From Rubripirellula sp. (GTDB lineage Bacteria > Planctomycetota > Planctomycetia > Pirellulales > Pirellulaceae), in contig JAAXJB010000039.1 of NCBI GenBank assembly GCA_012270065.1, forward strand, positions 47,165-111,164: 64,000 nucleotides of DNA, in the 5' to 3' direction. Made by a program: the position numbers and the translations under genes. Shown here piece after piece: positions 6,288-16,490 of this stretch. Position 1 is the stretch's first letter. The number at the start of each line of letters is the position of its first letter. Below the pieces are notes generated by a model, which did not search any database, was not told where the DNA came from, and saw only the letters and a program-made list of their open reading frames with translations.

Positions 6288-9029
6288 TCACAGAGTTCCT
6301 TGTGCCGACAATTCGCCTTTTTCGCTGTTTTCCATGCGAGGCAAGGTTGGCAGTGAATCGGGTGTAAACCCCTGAGATGAGGCATCCGTTTGCCGGTAAT
6401 CGGCAGGAATACGTTTGCTGGCGGGCGGCCAATTTTCTGGTTTTTGAAGAATACTGGAGGACCTTCGCGGGGACTTTTCTACGACCCACTCCGGCGGGCT
6501 CTCCTCCAAATCCATCATCTGTGTCACCGTCGCAATGCCCGATTCCGGTGCCACGCGGAGCATGACGTCTCTGAATTCAGGCCCAACCTGGTACAAGTTT
6601 GAACTTCCCCTCAGAAGAAGTACTTCACCGCCTTGGTATCGCTCTGGAAACCCCGAGAATTCAAAGTGCGGATTATCCTCGTTGACATAGAAGACACTTT
6701 GGCGTGCCTGGCGATCCACGATTGCAGGAAATGTAGTATCAGCCGTCGACTGCATTCGACAAATCCCACCTTCGGCATGGACGGTGACTCGCCAAAACTC
6801 AAGACCGATGCGACCTTCAATTTCAGCATCCCCTGAACGCTTTCCCCCTGTTTCAATCATGGATCCTGAAACTGCAAGTAAACCGTTGTCCCAATCGAGG
6901 TCAAGCGTTGCAGCTTCATTCATGTGCAACATCGTAATTTCGCCTCTGACAATCACGTTGTTGAGTTCGATCTGGACCTCTGGATCCCCCGTCGATAAAT
7001 CACCAGACCGATTGGGGGTTGTAACCACATCAAATGCATAAATTCTGTCATTCGAACTTGGATTGGAATTACTTACGGTGATGCTGCAATCCGTGAGTCG
7101 CAACAATGTGTTTTCTTTGATCTCAAACAGAGTCGCACTGGAAATACTGCCCGACGGCACATCCCAGACAAAGCTGATGTCTTCGATGACAATGTCGCTC
7201 GACCCGAGGTTCAGCATGCTTTGCTGAACCTCAGCAACCCCACGCTCGTCGATGAATCGGATGATGGTACCACCACTCACAGTCGAACGGATCCACAGGT
7301 CCTCAATTTGGAATTCGACTGGTTCACTCAGAATTTCCGGCACGGTGATTTCAATCGCGTTAACCTTGTTTTCGCTTGCCATCAACAACGCTTCCCGCAG
7401 TGTCGTGGCGTTCAGTACATCGTCGGCAGAGACGCCTACATTCTGTGCATCAACGATTCGAATGGTGCGAGGAGTCTTCTTCTCTGCTGCCTCAACAGCA
7501 CGTGCATCAGCATTACCTCGGTCCGATCTGAGGTTTTCCATATCGGATCCGCTCGTGATCGGCAGAGGCTTGAAACTGGGAGCTTCTTCCTCGTCCTGAC
7601 TCGTGTTGTTATCCCGGTTGGGACTTAAGGGCGGGGCAGTACGATTTTCGCGTTCATCCCCGGGATCCAAATCCCAACCTGCTGTTCCTCGCAGTTGGGG
7701 ATCAAGTGATTTACGAGACACTGGAAATTCTTCAACAGCCGTTTGACCTGAATTACCGACCTCAGGTGATCCGGCGGTCACTGGAATCACAAGCGTGCTC
7801 CGTGATGTGGCGGATTGCAATTGAAACCACACGGCAATCGCTACCAGGACGAGTGAGGCAGCGATCCACGAAGCGTGTTTTTCCAACCAGACGTTGAGTA
7901 AATTGGGCTGCGGAAGCGAGACAGGACCAAGAGACTGTGACCGGGACAGTCCGTCACGAAACGCTACCTCCCGCAAATCGGCGATCAAATCAAAACCCGT
8001 CTGGTAGCGATCACCGGGATCTTTTGCCAGCATCTTCTGAATCACGGCTACCAGATGATCGCTGACCTCAGGACGCAAGGCACGTGCATCCGGCGTCGGT
8101 GCATTTCCATGACTCAGAAGTTTCTGCAGCATCGTGCCGCCGGGATAAGGTGGACTTCCCGTCAACATGAAGTACAGGGTACATCCAAGAGAATAAATGT
8201 CACTTCGCAGATCGGCATCACGAGGATCCTTCGCCTGTTCGGGTGAGATGTAGTCGAAAGTTCCAAGCGTCACACCGCTCGCCGTCATATCTTCGCTTAG
8301 ATCAAGACTTTCGGATCGAGCCAAGCCCATATCGACCAGCTTTAGCTTACTGTCTCCGCCGATGAGGATATTTGACGGCTTGATATCACGGTGCACGATT
8401 CCACGATCGGCAGCATGCTGGAGAGCGTCAGCCAATTCACATGTGTAAAACACGGCATCATCAATTGGCAACACGGTATTTCGCGTCACCAGATCTCGTA
8501 TGTTTGTGCCTTCGATGTACTCGAAAACGATGTAGTGCCAATCACCCTGGCTGCCTACATCAAACACCCTTGCTATTCGTGGGTGATCAAGTTTGGCCGC
8601 GCTTTGTGCTTCGTTGCGAAACCGCCGCTGCAGGTCAGCGTCATCCCCAACAAACGGGATCACTTTAATCGCAACTGTACGATCCAGCTGCTCATCATGC
8701 CCTCGAAAAACCGCCCCCATCCCGCCGCCACCAATGAAGGCTTCCAGGTGAAAGTGATTCAACTTTGTTCCCAGCAGACCTTTTGTGACTGCAGCTGGCG
8801 TACGATCAATGATGCTGGCAGCAGACCGTGATTTCTCCACGCGAGAGGAACCCCGGATAACCGTGTTCGCTTCGGTGATTTGCTCGACGCCCTCGCTTGC
8901 ACCCTCCGTCAAAGAAGATCCGGCACCCGATTCGCGCACGGAACCCGTCTCGGCATCGCTTTCGTTGCCTTGCTGCGTCGCTCGATGCACCGTCGACGCG
9001 TCGATTCGAATCGGCTCTTCCGATGCCAT
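6288..9029 (-). CDS. Membrane Ser/Thr protein kinase with beta-helix-like sensor region
   Basis: 913 residues from ATG 9029; a TTG three codons upstream is the only alternative. Residues 1-85 are polar. The kinase domain (about 90-360) has the glycine loop FIGGGGMGAVF, Lys122 in VAIKV, the catalytic loop HRDIKPSN (213-220) and DMG (233-235) in place of DFG, a usual planctomycete variant. One membrane helix follows (about 387-404), then a polar linker and some 350 residues with short beta-strand repeats (IEITVPEI, IVIEDISFVW, LRLTDCSITV) that resemble a right-handed parallel beta-helix. The likely layout is a cytoplasmic kinase with an outward-facing binding domain. Substrate unknown. No phosphatase or FHA gene is adjacent. 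Confidence 0.9.
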   Translation of the reverse strand: MASEEPIRIDASTVHRATQQGNESDAETGSVRESGAGSSLTEGASEGVEQITEANTVIRGSSRVEKSRSAASIIDRTPAAVTKGLLGTKLNHFHLEAFIGGGGMGAVFRGHDEQLDRTVAIKVIPFVGDDADLQRRFRNEAQSAAKLDHPRIARVFDVGSQGDWHYIVFEYIEGTNIRDLVTRNTVLPIDDAVFYTCELADALQHAADRGIVHRDIKPSNILIGGDSKLKLVDMGLARSESLDLSEDMTASGVTLGTFDYISPEQAKDPRDADLRSDIYSLGCTLYFMLTGSPPYPGGTMLQKLLSHGNAPTPDARALRPEVSDHLVAVIQKMLAKDPGDRYQTGFDLIADLREVAFRDGLSRSQSLGPVSLPQPNLLNVWLEKHASWIAASLVLVAIAVWFQLQSATSRSTLVIPVTAGSPEVGNSGQTAVEEFPVSRKSLDPQLRGTAGWDLDPGDERENRTAPPLSPNRDNNTSQDEEEAPSFKPLPITSGSDMENLRSDRGNADARAVEAAEKKTPRTIRIVDAQNVGVSADDVLNATTLREALLMASENKVNAIEITVPEILSEPVEFQIEDLWIRSTVSGGTIIRFIDERGVAEVQQSMLNLGSSDIVIEDISFVWDVPSGSISSATLFEIKENTLLRLTDCSITVSNSNPSSNDRIYAFDVVTTPNRSGDLSTGDPEVQIELNNVIVRGEITMLHMNEAATLDLDWDNGLLAVSGSMIETGGKRSGDAEIEGRIGLEFWRVTVHAEGGICRMQSTADTTFPAIVDRQARQSVFYVNEDNPHFEFSGFPERYQGGEVLLLRGSSNLYQVGPEFRDVMLRVAPESGIATVTQMMDLEESPPEWVVEKSPRRSSSILQKPENWPPASKRIPADYRQTDASSQGFTPDSLPTLPRMENSEKGELSAQGTL

Positions 9030-9285
9030 GATGATCAATGACTTTTAAAAGCGGTAATCCAAGCCAAGGTGAACTCAACCTGATTCGGAAAGCAATGCCT
9101 CGTTTCCTCACCCAAGAAAAAGAACCTGTTTGCTGTCCGTAAGTGTTTCTGCCTGAGGAAGTTAGCAAAACGTCAGAACTGGACACATCCAGTTTAATTC
9201 GCTGCCGGAGGTGGGTCAACAAAACTGGTTTGGATCAGGTTAGGATGGTGCCCTGACAATCCTGAAAACCCGCGTTACTGACGAA

Positions 9286-10797
9286 ATGCACATTCCTATG
9301 ACCCAGAGCCCATCACGAAAACTTCGAGTTCCAAAAACTTGCCTGCGTTTTTTTGCAACTTGTTTTTTCGCAACGTCCTGCGTGACATCATTTTGTGGTG
9401 CGATGACCACGACAGCAGCAAAGCAAAATGTACTCCTCATCATCGTGGATGACCTCGGCTTCGCAGACCTGTCCTGCCTCGGCAGCAACGACATGAAAAC
9501 ACCCAATCTTGATCAGCTTTTCTCTGAATCATTGAAGCTTGGTCGACTGTACGCGAACTGCCCTGTTTGCTCGCCAACTCGCGCGTCGGTGCTAACAGGC
9601 TGCTACCCAGATCGTGTTGGGGTTCCGGGTGTTATCCGGACCCATCCTGAGAACAATTGGGGATATTACCAGCCTTTCACACAGACACTGCCACACCAGC
9701 TACGGAGCAACGGTTACGCAACGGTCGCCATAGGAAAATGGCATCTTGGACTCTCATCCGAAACGCACCCACTCAGTCAAGGATTCGAAAAGTTCCGTGG
9801 CTATCTTGGCGACATGATGGACGATTACTACACGCACCGTCGGCATGGAATCAATTACATGCGTGACGATCGCAAGGAAATAGACCCAAAAGGACATGCA
9901 ACCGATCTCTTCAGCGAGTGGGCCGTTGAATACATCCAGCATCATGGAGGACAGAGGACAGCCAAGCTCGGTGAACGGGTGAATCCCCCCAGCACTTTGT
10001 CCACGCCGAAACCCTGGTTCATGTATTTGGCTTACAACGCACCGCACACACCGATCCAGCCTCCTCAGGAGTGGTATGAAAAAGTCAAGCAGAGGAAGCA
10101 AAATGAAATTGATGGCGAGATGGATGACAAACGTACAAAAATCGTCGCCTTGATTGAACACATGGATTCCGGCATTGGCAGGGTCATTGATGCGTTGAAG
10201 GAATCAGGACAGTACGAGAACACGATTATCGTGTTCACTAGCGACAATGGTGGGCAAGCCAACGTCGGTGCCAACAATGGTCCTCTTCGAGGCGAAAAAC
10301 AACAAATGTACGAAGGTGGTCTGAGAATCCCAGGCTGCATTCGGGTTCCAGGCAGAACGCAGCCCGGCGTGACAAGTGAGACAACATGCTGCACCGCTGA
10401 CTTTTTTCCAACCATTTCCGCACTGGTCGGAGCCGCTGTCCCGACTGAAATCGATGGCCGCTCCCTCAAGCCCGTGATTGATCTGCCCGCGGCTTCCAAC
10501 GAGGTAAATTTGTGGCCCTCACGCGAAATCTACTTTGTCCGCCGTGAAGGCGGGCCTGCGTACTCCGGTCTGACCAGCCAAGCTCTCCTGCACGGACACT
10601 ACAAACTCGTGCATGACCTGCCCACAAAGCAGTTCGAGCTGTTTGACGTGCGTAATGATCCGGCTGAAACGAAAAACCTCGCACCCAAACTGCCCAAAAA
10701 GCTGCGTGAGCTCTCTCGTCGGCTTCAATTTCACGTCCAAAGGGGCGGTCAAGTGCCGTGGCAGCCCCCCACCAACAACCAGAAAACACAACAGTGA
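9286..10797 (+). CDS. Secreted type I sulfatase
   Basis: 503 residues. The N-terminus (up to about residue 45) carries a signal peptide; an ATG four codons in (9298) is an equally good start. Hydrolyses sulfate esters, probably of algal or marine polysaccharides. The active-site signature CSPTRASVLTG holds Cys95, the residue converted to formylglycine, with Arg99. Metal ligands are visible as DD at 55-56 (VDDLGFAD) and TSDNGG further on; HLG in GKWHLG is also conserved. Family arylsulfatase A-like. It stands alone: no carbohydrate transporter, sigma factor or sulfatase-maturing enzyme lies next to it, so the maturing enzyme must be elsewhere. The preceding 256 bases to the kinase gene are divergent upstream region. 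Confidence 0.93.
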   Translation: MHIPMTQSPSRKLRVPKTCLRFFATCFFATSCVTSFCGAMTTTAAKQNVLLIIVDDLGFADLSCLGSNDMKTPNLDQLFSESLKLGRLYANCPVCSPTRASVLTGCYPDRVGVPGVIRTHPENNWGYYQPFTQTLPHQLRSNGYATVAIGKWHLGLSSETHPLSQGFEKFRGYLGDMMDDYYTHRRHGINYMRDDRKEIDPKGHATDLFSEWAVEYIQHHGGQRTAKLGERVNPPSTLSTPKPWFMYLAYNAPHTPIQPPQEWYEKVKQRKQNEIDGEMDDKRTKIVALIEHMDSGIGRVIDALKESGQYENTIIVFTSDNGGQANVGANNGPLRGEKQQMYEGGLRIPGCIRVPGRTQPGVTSETTCCTADFFPTISALVGAAVPTEIDGRSLKPVIDLPAASNEVNLWPSREIYFVRREGGPAYSGLTSQALLHGHYKLVHDLPTKQFELFDVRNDPAETKNLAPKLPKKLRELSRRLQFHVQRGGQVPWQPPTNNQKTQQ

Positions 10798-11139
10798 CGC
10801 CTGAAGATTCCCACATAGGTGAGTGACGCGGTCAGGGAAATCAAAAATGTTCAGATGTCAATTTGTTTTCCATTCAAACCAGTGCCGTACCAGCCTCAAT
10901 TACGTTGGCCGTTGGACGCTGGCCGGTAACCAACTATTACAGAAGAAATCTGGAAAACTGCAGCGAACAAAAACACTTGAGAAAATCCCGAGTTACATTA
11001 TTCGCTTCCCAGACCCTCCGACCAGTGGCAACGCTCGCCCCAGTCGTAGCATAATATTGGTAAGAGAGACAAAGCTAACCAGCGGCACAGCTTCAACTGC
11101 GCCCCGTCAATCAAGCAACCATGATACGAAGGATTACCC
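10798..11139. other. Intergenic region before the pyrophosphatase gene
   Basis: 342 bases between two plus-strand genes. I see no convincing coding region, RNA gene or terminator. An AT-rich patch (tagcataatattgg, 11048-11060) could hold a -10 element for the pyrophosphatase gene but lacks a matching -35 box. Confidence 0.5.
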
Positions 11140-13566
11140 ATGATGTTGGCGTTCAGACGCTTTTCTTTGTTGTTACTGATAGTAGCTATTTTCGGCTCAA
11201 CGGCCTTCGCTTTGGCACCCCAGAACATCGGTGAGACTTCGGAAAGCCAACCAGCAACAACAACGGAGCAGACCACTTCCACAGTTACAGCCCCTGTTGA
11301 TTCTGGGGTGGCGACCTCTGCCGGATCTGAAGGGTCAGGCCTGCCTTGGGTTGCTTACCTGATACCTCTTCTTGGCGTCGCTGGTTTGATTTTCACATTC
11401 TGGAAATCTTCCTGGGTTGCCAAACAGGAAGTGGGAACAGACCGGATGATGGGAATCGCCAATAACATCACCGAGGGAGCCATGTCGTTCCTGAAGGCTG
11501 AATACTCGATTTTGGCCTTTTTTGTTGTGGTGGTTGCGGTCCTGCTCGGTTACGGCGGTAGCACACAAGAGACCGATTCGTCGCCACTGATTGCGGTTTC
11601 TTTTGCCTTGGGAGCCCTTTGCTCAGGACTCGCTGGTTTTGTCGGGATGCGTGTCGCAACCAAAGCGAATGTTCGCACAACGAATGCCGCAAGGAATGGC
11701 TTGGGTCAAGCTCTCGAAGTCGCGTTCGCCGGCGGTTCTGTCATGGGTATGGGAGTGGTTGGTCTGGGTGTCTTGGGACTCAGTTCTCTGCTGGTGGTTT
11801 ACAGTACCATTTTTGGTGTTGAAAACATTCCACGAATCATCACCATTTTGACCGGTTTTTCCTTTGGTGCATCGTCAATCGCACTGTTCGCCCGAGTGGG
11901 TGGAGGGATTTATACAAAGGCTGCTGATGTAGGAGCCGATCTGGTGGGGAAGGTCGAGGCAGGAATACCGGAAGACCATCCACTGAATCCCGCAACGATT
12001 GCCGACAATGTAGGCGACAATGTCGGTGATGTTGCGGGTATGGGAGCAGACCTGTTCGAATCCTACGTTGGTTCGATCATTGGCACCATGGTTCTAGGGG
12101 CTGCATTTGTAGCTCTGCCGGAATTCTCTGCCAACGGAATGAGTGGTTTGTCCGCCGTCATGCTGCCACTTGTGCTCGCGGGCGTGGGAATCATGACATC
12201 CATCGCCGGCACGTTTTTGGTCAAGGTAAAAGACGGTGGCGACCCGCACCATGCACTGAATCTTGGAGAGTTCTCCTCAGCGGGTCTGCTGTTGTTGCTT
12301 ACCTACGCAATCATCCAAACCATGCTGCCTGAGACCTGGGTCTACAACGAGGTCACTTACAGCAGCAATGGAGTTTTCTTTGCCATTTTGCTGGGATTGG
12401 GTGCGGGCCTGGGTATCGGCAAGATCACAGAATACTACACGGGCACTGGGAAAGCTCCGGTGAAGTCGATTGTGCGTCAATCGGTGACCGGATCGGCAAC
12501 GACGATCATCGCGGGCGTGGGTGTTGGCATGATGTCCACTGCAATTCCGATTCTGATCATGGCTGTCGCGATCATCGGTGCCTACAGTTGCGCCGGTTTG
12601 TATGGCATTGCGATTGCCGCGGTAGGCATGCTTTCCAACACAGGAATTCAACTGGCTGTAGATGCTTATGGTCCCATTTCCGATAACGCTGGCGGAATTG
12701 CCGAAATGGCCGAACTACCACCAGAAGTCCGGGAACGTACCGATAAACTTGATGCTGTTGGCAACACCACTGCTGCTATTGGAAAGGGTTTTGCTATCGG
12801 TTCTGCGGCGCTCACAGCACTTGCCTTGTTTGCGGCTTTCAAGGTGACCTACAACGAGAGTCATCCCGATAGCCAAATCGTAAGCATCGACATCATCAAC
12901 CCTTACGTAATGGCTTCCCTTTTCATTGGAGCCATGCTGCCCTTTCTCTTTTCTGCTCTCTCCATGAATGCTGTCGGACGCGCAGCCATGGCGATGATCG
13001 AAGAGGTAAGGCGCCAGTTCAGAGACATTCCGGAACTCAAGAACGCACTCATGGTCATGCAAAAAAATGAAAATACGGACTTTGCGAATTGGCCAGAAGA
13101 GGACCAACAAACATTCCAGAAGGCAGACGGAAAGGCTGAATATGGAAAGTGTGTTGCGATTTCAACCCGCGCATCCATTCGTGAAATGATTTTACCTGGA
13201 CTGGTTGCAGTTCTGGTGCCCGTTGCATTTGGCTTCCTGCCCAAATTCATGCCCGAAAGCTGGGGACTCGCTGGCAATACGAACGCCCTCATGTTGGGTG
13301 GTTTGCTTGCTGGTGTGACCGTCAGTGGCGTTCTAATGGCACTTTTTCAATCGAATGCCGGAGGCGCCTGGGATAACGCCAAAAAAATGATTGAAGAAGG
13401 ATTTGAAGTGGAAGGTGTGACCCTGACCAAAGGCAGTGAAGCCCACAAGGCGGCTGTCGTGGGTGATACGGTGGGTGACCCGTTCAAAGACACATCGGGC
13501 CCATCACTCAATATCCTCTTGAAACTGATGAGCGTCGTTGCTCTTGTAATTGCATCGCTAATTTAG
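11140..13566 (+). CDS. hppA: Membrane-bound ion-pumping pyrophosphatase, K+-dependent type
   Basis: 808 residues. Cleaves pyrophosphate and pumps H+ and/or Na+ across the membrane. Core motifs: [39 protein letters not shown] and, at the C-terminus, [17 protein letters not shown], which together bind Mg-pyrophosphate. In [10 protein letters not shown] the residue after GNTT is Ala (Ala545), the signature of K+-dependent enzymes; K+-independent ones have Lys. Which ion is pumped cannot be read safely. The N-terminus is about 60-100 residues longer than most bacterial members: a hydrophobic signal-like helix ([18 protein letters not shown]) and a Thr/Ser-rich stretch precede the first canonical helix. 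AAGGA eight bases before the ATG is a good ribosome site. Confidence 0.95.
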   Translation: MMLAFRRFSLLLLIVAIFGSTAFALAPQNIGETSESQPATTTEQTTSTVTAPVDSGVATSAGSEGSGLPWVAYLIPLLGVAGLIFTFWKSSWVAKQEVGTDRMMGIANNITEGAMSFLKAEYSILAFFVVVVAVLLGYGGSTQETDSSPLIAVSFALGALCSGLAGFVGMRVATKANVRTTNAARNGLGQALEVAFAGGSVMGMGVVGLGVLGLSSLLVVYSTIFGVENIPRIITILTGFSFGASSIALFARVGGGIYTKAADVGADLVGKVEAGIPEDHPLNPATIADNVGDNVGDVAGMGADLFESYVGSIIGTMVLGAAFVALPEFSANGMSGLSAVMLPLVLAGVGIMTSIAGTFLVKVKDGGDPHHALNLGEFSSAGLLLLLTYAIIQTMLPETWVYNEVTYSSNGVFFAILLGLGAGLGIGKITEYYTGTGKAPVKSIVRQSVTGSATTIIAGVGVGMMSTAIPILIMAVAIIGAYSCAGLYGIAIAAVGMLSNTGIQLAVDAYGPISDNAGGIAEMAELPPEVRERTDKLDAVGNTTAAIGKGFAIGSAALTALALFAAFKVTYNESHPDSQIVSIDIINPYVMASLFIGAMLPFLFSALSMNAVGRAAMAMIEEVRRQFRDIPELKNALMVMQKNENTDFANWPEEDQQTFQKADGKAEYGKCVAISTRASIREMILPGLVAVLVPVAFGFLPKFMPESWGLAGNTNALMLGGLLAGVTVSGVLMALFQSNAGGAWDNAKKMIEEGFEVEGVTLTKGSEAHKAAVVGDTVGDPFKDTSGPSLNILLKLMSVVALVIASLI

Positions 13567-13656
13567 TCGTTTGGATTACAGTGTCAGAGCAGGTTTGCCG
13601 AGAAGCATGGTGATTCCCTGCTTTTACTTTCGGACGCTTTTCCTTATATACACGCC

Positions 13657-14637
13657 ATGGCGAAACCAATCACCGGGATCCTCACTCCCAATATCACACC
13701 AGTCGATGATGCAGGTCGTGTTGACGAAGAGCGACTCCGCGGATACGTGGATTGGCTGATCGACCGTGGTGTTGACGGCCTGTATCCAAATGGCAGCACA
13801 GGTGAGTTCGTGCGATTCAGTGCCGAAGAACGCCGAAGAATTGTTCACATTGTGGTGGAACAGGCAGGTGGGCGTGTTCCGGTGCTTGCCGGTGCAGCAG
13901 AAGCAAATGTAAAAGCGACGATCGATGCATGCGATGCCTATGGAGCAATGGGGGCGCGGGCCGTAGCGATTGTTGCCCCTTTCTATTACCGGCTCAGTAG
14001 CGAAGGCGTGTACGCATACTTTCGAGAGATTGCAGATCATGTCTCGATCGATGTGACTCTTTACAACATTCCACTCTTCGCATCACCCATAGAAGTCGAA
14101 ACGGTTATTCGACTGGCATCCGAATGTCCGCGTGTGATTGGCATCAAGGATTCATCCGGTGATCTGCCAAACATGTTACGAATGATCGCTGCTATACGAC
14201 CACTACGCGAAGATTTCACGTTTCTGACTGGCTGGGATGCATCACTCGCTCCAATGTTGATCGCAGGTGCGGACGGAGGCACGAACGCAACGAGCGGCGT
14301 CGTACCTGAATTGACACGTGCGATCCATCGCAGCGTCGTATCAGGAAATATCAAAGAAGCAATGCGTCTGCAGTATCAACTGCTTCCCTTATTTGATGCG
14401 ATGATCTCATTGGGGGAATTTCCAGAAGGTTTTCGCGCAGGTGCAAGATCGAGAGGCTGGAATTTGGGAACCGGTCGTGTCCCTCTTTCCGAACAGCAGA
14501 AAGATGCAGTCGCACGCACACAGCGCGAGATCGACAACCTCGTTGCTGAGGTGGCAGAACTAGACGAAACCCTTGCCATGCCTCCAGAAGCAATCGAGAA
14601 AATAGTTCAACGGGTGATGCGACAATTGGGATCCTGA
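13657..14637 (+). CDS. Dihydrodipicolinate synthase/N-acetylneuraminate lyase family aldolase
   Basis: 326 residues, class I aldolase of the DapA/NanA superfamily, a cytoplasmic TIM barrel. The Schiff-base lysine is Lys164 in GIKDSSG, the catalytic tyrosine lies in VTLYNIP, and the pyruvate carboxylate site is NGSTGEF. The C-terminal 60 residues form extra helices (QREIDNLVAEVAELDE). True DapA cannot be separated here from lyases acting on sialic acid, 2-keto-3-deoxy sugars or hydroxyproline products; there is no lysine-pathway neighbour, so I leave the substrate open. It follows the pyrophosphatase gene by 90 bases and could share its transcript. Confidence 0.88.
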   Translation: MAKPITGILTPNITPVDDAGRVDEERLRGYVDWLIDRGVDGLYPNGSTGEFVRFSAEERRRIVHIVVEQAGGRVPVLAGAAEANVKATIDACDAYGAMGARAVAIVAPFYYRLSSEGVYAYFREIADHVSIDVTLYNIPLFASPIEVETVIRLASECPRVIGIKDSSGDLPNMLRMIAAIRPLREDFTFLTGWDASLAPMLIAGADGGTNATSGVVPELTRAIHRSVVSGNIKEAMRLQYQLLPLFDAMISLGEFPEGFRAGARSRGWNLGTGRVPLSEQQKDAVARTQREIDNLVAEVAELDETLAMPPEAIEKIVQRVMRQLGS

Positions 14638-14647
14638 TTTTGTAATG

Positions 14648-14671
14648 GAAGATGCGACGAAAAGCATCTTC
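14648..14671. terminator. Hairpin between convergent genes
   Basis: GAAGATGC (14648-14655) pairs perfectly with GCATCTTC (14664-14671) around an eight-base loop. It sits 10 bases past the aldolase stop and 34 bases past the stop of the opposing gene, a usual place for a two-way terminator. There is no T-run on either side. Confidence 0.5.
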
Positions 14672-14705
14672 ATCGTGATGCTGACCGGGCACACCGGATC
14701 CATCT

Positions 14706-15782
14706 TTACTCACGATCTCCGCTAGCCCAAACGGTCAGCGGACTGGCCACACCAACGGTCTCCAATGCGAAAACCGTTTCAGGAATGCGTGTTTTGAGTG
14801 TCCATTTGAAGTTGGCACTTACTTCAAAATCCTGTTCACCACCAACTGTCATGGCGTGCATTGCGACAGGCAGTGGGACGTCTTCAAAGTTGGCCCACGT
14901 GGATCTGTTACGGGCATGGAGCGTAAGCAGTTTGTGAAGTGCCAACAATTCATCTTTTCCACGTCTGTCCCCCAATTCTGCCAATTGAAGCCTGTCACTG
15001 CCCAACGACACATGATCATCGACTTGCACGGGCACAGCATTTCTGAAAACCGCAACTCGCAAGAAAATCAAATCCTGTGCGGGACGGTACTCGAAGGCCG
15101 CAATGGTAAGGTCAGCTTTGCGATAAATCCCAATCAGGTTCTTCAGATGCAGCTGAATCAGATTTCGATCAAAAACTTTGCCTGTGATGATACTGACAGC
15201 CCCCGCAGTGGTAGCACACACAGGGTCAAAAACACCGCAACGCCTGAAACGTGCATTGAGAGACCTGTTTTTTGATGGCTGGTGAATCTGCTTGCCCGAT
15301 GCACCGTAGTAAAGATCTCCAAGCTTCAACTGGTCATAGGCTGAGGCGTTTGAATCCACCAGAAAAACGCCGTCAACCTGCCTTTTTGCAGAATGCAGCA
15401 AACTCTGATCTGCAAAGACCAATCTTTCACGAACACCTGGCTGGTCAATGACCCACGTGAAGGCAAACCTGCGGGCGACAATCGTGTCTGTTTTACCCAC
15501 CCGTGCACCGATGAATTTCTCGCCGGTAACATCCACTGCAAGCCGGTCAAACATCATCGACTTCGTCTGTAAATCAAGAATCCATTCGCGGATCAGTTTT
15601 CGGTCTGAAGCACTGGGCACCCTCAGTTCGCGCAAATCAATCTCCACCGTTTCGGACCCGACCGGGTCATCTGCCCAAACCCGGGGCAGACACCGACCGC
15701 TACGTGGCAATGACATACCAGCCAAAATCGCCAAACAACACGACCAGAATCTCAAGTATCGGAACTGCATGTGCTTACCCAT
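14706..15782 (-). CDS. Secreted protein of unknown function
   Basis: 358 residues from ATG 15782, with a signal peptide (QFRYLRFWSCCLAILAGMSL). A second ATG at 15770 begins directly before it, and the frame is open to 15854. I do not recognise a family. The mature part alternates beta-strand-like segments; residues around 90-150 contain FIGARVGKTDTIVARRFAFTW's neighbourhood and an FLVDSNASAYDQLKLGDLYYG segment that reads like a structured domain. Two cysteines sit in CGVFDPVCATTAGAVS. It is the last of three minus-strand genes for exported proteins (14706-17557); the gap to the middle one is 99 bases. Confidence 0.6.
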   Translation of the reverse strand: MGKHMQFRYLRFWSCCLAILAGMSLPRSGRCLPRVWADDPVGSETVEIDLRELRVPSASDRKLIREWILDLQTKSMMFDRLAVDVTGEKFIGARVGKTDTIVARRFAFTWVIDQPGVRERLVFADQSLLHSAKRQVDGVFLVDSNASAYDQLKLGDLYYGASGKQIHQPSKNRSLNARFRRCGVFDPVCATTAGAVSIITGKVFDRNLIQLHLKNLIGIYRKADLTIAAFEYRPAQDLIFLRVAVFRNAVPVQVDDHVSLGSDRLQLAELGDRRGKDELLALHKLLTLHARNRSTWANFEDVPLPVAMHAMTVGGEQDFEVSANFKWTLKTRIPETVFALETVGVASPLTVWASGDRE

Positions 15783-15881
15783 GAAAAAGAGGTGTTCATG
15801 AAGACTATTCAACGAACGCTTTCCTCCGCCCGTACGTTTACGGAATTCCTGCATTCACGCGATGTAAAACCACGGTGAATT

Positions 15882-16490
15882 TCATGGTAGATCGTGAATA
15901 CTGTGCCACTGTGTTTGACGACGGGGAACATTCGGCGGCTCAAGCAGCGGTTCAACTTGTTCTCCAGTATCCGAATCGTCTGAACACTGCTTCGCCATTT
16001 CCGGGATCCAGCGGCCGACGTAATACCCGCTTAATGGAACACAAACAGGACGATCAAAATCAATGGCACAACTCTGGGCGCAACGCCAACTCAACAAACA
16101 GCGATGGAACCTCCAGCCCGTAACATGCCAACCTTCACCCTCATTTTCTGCTTCACGATAAACACCGATGATTGCATCAAGTGATGCAAACCTGCGATCA
16201 TGACCGTCTCGCTTGCTGCAATCATATCCCACGAGATAAGGCGTCGAATAAGCCCCCATCACCTCCCTTCGTTTGCACCCACTGCATTCACTGAATTCTG
16301 AAACATGAGAAGAATCAAGACCTTTGTCTTCAGCCCATGCGGATATCATTTTACGACACGTTGTATCACTGAAGGCATAAGTACATTCCCAATCATGAGG
16401 ACTTGTCCGGGTCGGTTCCGGGGGCTCCGCGAAACCTTCGTTTACGAAAACCAAACACTCCATGATGATCACCAGAAAAAGTTCTCTCAT
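15882..16490 (-). CDS. Small cysteine-rich exported protein of unknown function
   Basis: 202 residues. The first 22 residues (RELFLVIIMECLVFVNEGFA) look like a signal peptide. The mature part has about twelve cysteines, several in pairs (DTTCRKM, SECSGCKRRE, GYDCSKRDGHD, HRCLLSWRCAQSCAIDF, RPVCVPLSG), which suggests disulfides or a metal site in the periplasm. Its ATG overlaps the stop of the upstream DUF1573-like gene by four bases, so the two are translationally coupled and probably act together. No family recognised. Confidence 0.65.
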   Translation of the reverse strand: MRELFLVIIMECLVFVNEGFAEPPEPTRTSPHDWECTYAFSDTTCRKMISAWAEDKGLDSSHVSEFSECSGCKRREVMGAYSTPYLVGYDCSKRDGHDRRFASLDAIIGVYREAENEGEGWHVTGWRFHRCLLSWRCAQSCAIDFDRPVCVPLSGYYVGRWIPEMAKQCSDDSDTGEQVEPLLEPPNVPRRQTQWHSIHDLP

